Below are positions 59,396 through 64,000 of a stretch of 64,000 nt of DNA, piece by piece. Each line of letters starts with the position of its first letter. Position 1 is the stretch's first letter. The position numbers and the translations under genes were made by a program. Below the pieces are notes generated by a model. The model was given only the letters and a program-made list of their open reading frames with translations, made no database searches and had not been told where the DNA came from. The stretch covers positions 310,001 through 374,000 of the forward strand of contig VCJN01003561.1 in assembly GCA_006384855.1 (NCBI GenBank). The letters run 5' to 3'. The DNA is from Tetraselmis striata (taxonomy: Eukaryota > Chlorophyta > Chlorodendrophyceae > Chlorodendrales > Chlorodendraceae).

Positions 59396-61450
59396 GCCGG
59401 CATGGCTGCCGCCCCGCCTTCAGTGAAATACCTCAAAGGGCGTACGCATAAACTTCTATAGCACCTCGATGAAGTTGCGCCTGCAATGATGTATGAAAGC
59501 TCAGGCAGACGACGTCATGAGGACGAGCCGTGGGTAGTACTGACATTGGCACGAAACAAGAGAGATTTTGGCACGCACCGGGTGGAGGAGTTCAGGCGTG
59601 CTGTGTAGCGCGACACGTCTAAGGTGGTGTAAGTGCCCAACGCGCACAGATCGCGGTTAATATGTCGCATAGGGGGTGTAGTTTGGAGAACTGTTGCGAT
59701 ATCAGTTTGACCACGACGATGTCGCGTGCGACTTCTCTAGCAAACGGGCCGGGATTGCGAGCAGGTTGCGTGCATGGTGGCGAGAATTCTGGCTGTCGAG
59801 GCGCCTATCGTATGCTAACAACGCAGTTTCGAGGGCACTAAGATATGCGAGCACGGATGGACCACTTGCCCTTCCTCGTCCAAGTGTCGATGTTGCGGAG
59901 CTGTAGCTTGTGTAGCCAATTCGTGGCTCTACCCGGATCCGGCGCGTTTGTGTGCTTGCCCAATTCGAACTTCCCAAAGAATCGTTCTAGACAGGCGTCG
60001 GGGGGGGGGGGGGGGGGGGGGGGTGCAGCAACGTTGTCGGCTTCTGTAGCTCCATTCCCCGCCGGTGTTTGTCATATTCTCACGTGAGCTGCACAGGATC
60101 AGCGCGATGATTGTGCGCATGCTGCACGAAGTCACGTCCCACCTTGTTCGCGGTATCGGCCGTGCACCCGACTTTCATGGACGCTAGTCAGTCTAGTATA
60201 TTGTTGAAGTGTCTCTTCTTCCTCGACAGACTATGGCGGGTTCATCGGGGTGGCTGCGGCGTGGCTAGGTGGTGGTTGACATATGTAACTACCGTCATCA
60301 TACGCAACATCATAGGGTTTACCGGCGCTAGGTGCGCCTCTACCGGAAGGGGGGTAACTGTAATTTGGAGGAAAGCCACCGCAAGCGTTTCCAACGCGTC
60401 GGAGAGGGCATATCATCGATAAACGCAGTGCAGTCTTGCGCGGTCACGACGGTGTTCTTTGGGGCACTCGGCGAACATAACAGCATCGTAAAGCGGCGGA
60501 GAGGCGCGGGCAATACAACGCGGAGCTGTCAGCATATAACCTATGTATGAGCATGCCGGCGTCGGGCTCTATCATCTTCCTCCATGACCGCTTGAACGGT
60601 TGGGCGTTGTCGATGTTAACGCTCACGGCTCACGCTCTGACATAACGTCGCCAATTAGTTTCACATGCATGGCGGGGGTGGTTGTTATGAAGGTGGTTGT
60701 TGTGATGCCCACGGCTCGCGGGTGCGGCCATGGTTCTGGGGCGGGGGACGGTGTCAAATGGAGCCTATAAACCGACGTGGAGCCGCGAAAGATAGCGCGC
60801 AGGCAGCCGTGAGGCAAGGCGCCGGCGGCCGTTCGCGTCCATACTCATTTTTCAGTACGGCACTAAGCACTGTTTGGATTCGGCATCTAGTTTGTTTGCA
60901 GATATTCGATAACCCCCCCCCCCCCCCCCCCGCTTCCTTTTCTAAAGGATAAATAGGCACCTCTGCCTTTTCGGGTGGTTTCGTGATCGCCTTTTGCAGC
61001 TAGCTCACGTAACTACAGTAGCCCACAAGTCTTCGCATGTTTTTGATCGGTATGATTTGGGTTTGGTCGCTACTAGTCGGTAAACCCACGCATATTCTAC
61101 GCCGTTGAAGTCATTGCGAGGATAACCATGAAAAAGCGTGCACATGGTGAGATAGGGCCAATGCGACGTCGCGCGTGGCGCGCGCGTCGCATGTTATGCG
61201 GCACTGCCAGTGTAACAAGTGCTGCACGGCCGGGCAATGAACGGTTTGAGCGCAGGCGGACACGTCGACATTTGGACATAAAGAACCGTGTTTTTCTCCC
61301 ATGATCGCCGAGATACATGTGTTGGCCACCTACCCCATGCCGCGCGGCGCATGGTTTGGAGTCTATGGTCAGCTATCGGGCTGCATGCGACATTCGTAAA
61401 CATGCTGTTCGACTTGCAAGAAGCAGTAATGTTTCAATCACGTTTTAATT

Positions 61451-61569
61451 CATAACATTTCGACGTTTTATCGAATTGGGCTGCAAATTAGTGCGATGGA
61501 AAGCCCGTGACCTGCGCTTTCCAAAGCACTAATTCAGAGCCCAATCTGATGAAACGCCGAAATGTTATG
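61451..61569. repeat. long imperfect hairpin, 54-nt arms
   Basis: The left arm 61451-61504 and right arm 61516-61569 are the same length and complementary at 45 of 54 positions, with an 11-nt loop (CCGTGACCTGC). Mismatches fall as small symmetric bulges, and both arm ends are well paired (CATAACATTTCG, TGGAAAGC). It could be a palindromic MITE or a small-RNA precursor. Confidence 0.85.
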
Positions 61570-62700
61570 GCATTGATGTCAAAGTTACCCCCCCCCCTGT
61601 TCTGGTATCCCAGCCAGCCCACTCACTGTGGGTGGGGGCGCATGATGGGGGCATGTAATGTGCCCTTCCACGCAAGTTCCCAGGCGCGAGGACCCCTTGG
61701 ATAGGTCTCCATGTCGCGCGGGCCCCGTCATCATTTTGGCTTTTTTCCTTGGATGACGGGTGACATGTGTGACAACATGTGCGAAGACCCGTGCAGCAGT
61801 GGCGACATGGTTGTCGAGCGATAGGGGGGCAGCCCGCGCTTAGCCTACGGTGCGGGCGCTAGAAGCATGCACCTATGCAATCGAAGGCACTTTATGTGTG
61901 CTACTTTCACCCAGCGAGACGCGGCCAACGGCGCTTATCTTGCAGCTTCGAAAATTGTGGGATGATTGGCCCCGTCACGACGACGGGATTACGGGCACAC
62001 TCATGGAAATATATAATGCCATGCATTGCATGAGTAGCGTGCATGGATTGGGCTCAATCTCTCTGTGGTCTTACAGCGCATGCATACGTCCACCCACCAC
62101 CGGCAGCGCGCGGGCATATATGCGAAGGATGGAAGCTACGCCGCCATCAAGTTGCCCCCTATTCATCGCCCGTTTTTTTCTGTGGTTTTAGCCATGTGCC
62201 AAGCAATGCCATTGCCGAACAATTCTAAAAGTGCAATAACCGGGGGAAACGGCTGCTTCCTTGGCGTAGGAGGCTGACATCCACTGGATTACAAGGCTCC
62301 ATGGCCCCGTGGCCCCATGGCAGTCGACTTGTCGTGGCCATACCACGCGAAGTACTGGCAGGGTACTGGTACATCTGTAATCCTTACATAGACGACCCTG
62401 CAGTTGCTGTGGAGATAGCGAAAGGGCGTGCAGCGGCAGGGGGGCGCCGACGATCACCACCCAAACGAACGAACGCCGACGTGATACCGGAATCCCGCTC
62501 GTGTGCCCACTCAAGCACAACAGCAGACCACCTAGCTAAGGCCTGCGGTATCCCTCTATTCCGCGGCGGTGCTGTTTTTCGGATACGATTACCCGGCTGA
62601 TCAGTGCTGTCTTGGTTGTCTGGATAGCACCGCACCCGCGTCTCTTGCCCCTCCACCCCGTCGCCCTCCGCTCGGCAGCAGGCGCAGGCAGGCGAAGTAA

Positions 62701-62812
62701 CCCCCCCCTCCCCCCCCTCCCCCCCCCCCCCCCCCCCCCCTCCCCCCCCCCCCCCCCCCCAACACACACACACACACCCCCCCCCCCCTCCCCCCCCCCC
62801 CCCCCACACACA
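62701..62812. repeat. C-rich homopolymer block with (CA)n islands
   Basis: About 110 nt made almost entirely of C tracts broken by single T or A and two short CA runs. Artificial Gly- or Pro-rich frames arise from it. Confidence 0.97.
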
Positions 62813-63032
62813 CAGCGGTTGGACACTCGCGCGGCATCTATACCGGCGGCGAGGCCGGCGGCAGTTGCCCTCCCTCCTTCAGCGTTCTCGCCAGGCCTTT
62901 CAACCGCGAGTAACGCAGCCCAGGCGTGTGGGCGAAGGGGACAGGGTGCCGCGAACGGGAAAGGCACGGCGCGGCTCGGCCGCTTTCCGGTAAGGAGAAG
63001 CGACTAGTCGGGGCGGAGTGGAGGGCGCGGGC

Positions 63033-63875
63033 ATGCGTGTCCTATGGCTGGGCGCCGCCCTGGCGGTGGCGCTGTCCGCATGGCTGGCCGCGCTCCGGCT
63101 GGAGCTGGAGGGCGCCCTCCGGACGGTGGTGCAGCTGGTGCGCGCGAACCCCAGCATCCCCCCCCCCCCCCCCCCCCCCACCCCCCCCCCGGGCCACACA
63201 CACATAGGGCAAGATTCGGACATCGGATTTCTGTTCATACCTTTCCTTCACAGAAGCAGGTACTGTTATCTTGTCGTCGGAAAAAATGATAAAGGCTTTG
63301 CGAACTAGAGGGTGGTAACCATTGAGAATGCGTGCAACGGTCACTGTGCCCGTTCACAATGTTTGTGTAATAAATAAATTGGATGTTTTGAATATCAATT
63401 AGGTCGCTTGCCCCCCCCCCCCCCCCCCCCACCCTATCCCCATCCCAAAGCGCACACCCTTGTGGTGCCTCCCTACGAGTACTGGCTGATCCACACCTAC
63501 GCCGTCGCTCCACTCCCGCAGGCGCCGCTGCTGGCGGTGCTGCTGTTCGGGCTCTACTGCGTAGCGGCGCTGGCGCACGGGGTGCTCACCTTCCGGTTGT
63601 GCCCGGCCGAGCACGCGTCGCTGCAGCAGGTCCCCCCCCCCCCCCCCCCCCTCCCCCCATCCATCCCCCAGTCTGCCCCCATTCCGCCGGCAATGTCATC
63701 CCATCTTGTCTGTCTCCATTCAGAGGATCGACTGGTGAAATGCGTAGGGGGGCAGGGCAGGCGGTGACGCGTGACGCTCGTTTGGGGGATGGGGATGCTT
63801 GCCGTGCAGGAGATCAAGGAGGCACGGCGGGAGCTGCAGAAGCTGGAGGTGCTGGCAGAGGAGGTGGACGAGTAG
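63033..63875 (+). CDS. DPM3: dolichol-phosphate mannosyltransferase subunit 3
   Basis: Three phase-0 exons: 63033-63137, 63522-63629, 63810-63875, giving 92 residues, the usual length for this subunit. Two membrane helices (LGAALAVALSAWLAALRLE; LAVLLFGLYCVAALAHGVL) are followed by TFRLCPAEHASLQQEIKEAR and RELQKLEVLAEEVDE. This matches the family pattern of a second helix, a conserved Phe-x-x-Cys, and a C-terminal helix that binds the catalytic subunit. DPM3 tethers DPM1 to the ER membrane, where dolichol-phosphate-mannose is made from GDP-mannose for N-glycans, GPI anchors and O-mannosylation. Both introns contain C20-type tracts close to their splice sites. The second exon start was chosen for the strong acceptor CACTCCCGCAG; an alternative upstream acceptor would add about 17 residues. 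Confidence 0.82.
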
Positions 63876-64000
63876 CGGCGGCACAGCCAACGGGCCGGCT
63901 GGCCCGTGAGGGAGCTGGCTGGGGGCGCACCTGCGTCCGGGAGCACCGGCGCCCTCAGGGAAAGAGTCCCCTCCCCCTGCGCCCCCCTTCCCTTGGGCGA

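Larger units (their letters stand above)
57927..63032. other. gene-poor, homopolymer-rich stretch
   Basis: No convincing gene. It holds C/G tracts at about 58169-58190, 60001-60023 and 60913-60931, a decayed gag-like region on the minus strand (59.0-60.6 kb), a long hairpin at 61451-61569 and a C-rich block at 62701-62811. Confidence 0.55.

Noticed and set aside
62384-63207. Gly- and Pro-rich frames around the C tracts
   Set aside because: They come from homopolymers. Those near 63.1-63.2 kb lie in the first DPM3 intron.

Overview
The window looks like nuclear DNA of a eukaryotic alga, most likely a green one. Genes are GC-rich, split by short GT-AG (and two apparent GC-AG) introns, and lie in AT-richer, repeat-laden DNA. 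There is no bacterial gene organisation, and the ferroportin resembles the plant plastid/mitochondrial FPN3 (MAR1) branch. Long G or C homopolymers, often 15-25 nt, are scattered everywhere and fill many introns. The species is not identified.

Host genes I can support: a secreted protein with four 4-Cys repeats (9.0-9.8 kb, -); a large EgtB-like sulfoxide-synthase fused to a GLT1D1-like glycosyltransferase (12.8-17.3 kb, -); an F-box/LRR-like protein (28.8-30.4 kb, +); a mitochondrial-type [2Fe-2S] ferredoxin (30.9-31.7 kb, -); tRNA-Arg(ACG) (34.1 kb, -); a ferroportin-like transporter (35.5-40.9 kb, -, 5' end unresolved); and DPM3 (63.0-63.9 kb, +). Exon phases join without a stop in every multi-exon model listed here except the transposase, whose last exon has a one-base break.

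Mobile DNA dominates the rest. The centrepiece is a 13,751-bp DNA transposon (43,441-57,191) with 23-bp terminal inverted repeats and a 4-bp target duplication. It sits inside a LINE copy whose two halves resume on either side. It carries two divergent multi-exon genes: a DUF7869-like transposase (-) and a roughly 1,540-residue protein ending in a DNA-methyltransferase fold with a changed catalytic motif (+). Three arrays of one 24-bp minisatellite lie inside introns of these two genes, and related GGACAAAA/TTTTGTCC palindromes are spread through the element.

Other repeats: three 5'-truncated LINE copies with target duplications and A-rich tails, encoding a reverse transcriptase plus a restriction-like endonuclease tail; a second retroelement tail at 42.1-42.7 kb; a 976-bp hAT-like element; a 450-bp MITE-like repeat in two copies, one in a ferroportin intron; a tRNA-like SINE candidate; decayed LTR-retrotransposon pieces near 21 and 59-60 kb; and two striking hairpins (6.48 and 61.45 kb). 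The stretches 1-9 kb, 9.9-12.8 kb, 17.3-25.7 kb, 31.7-35.4 kb and 58-63 kb hold little recognisable coding sequence.
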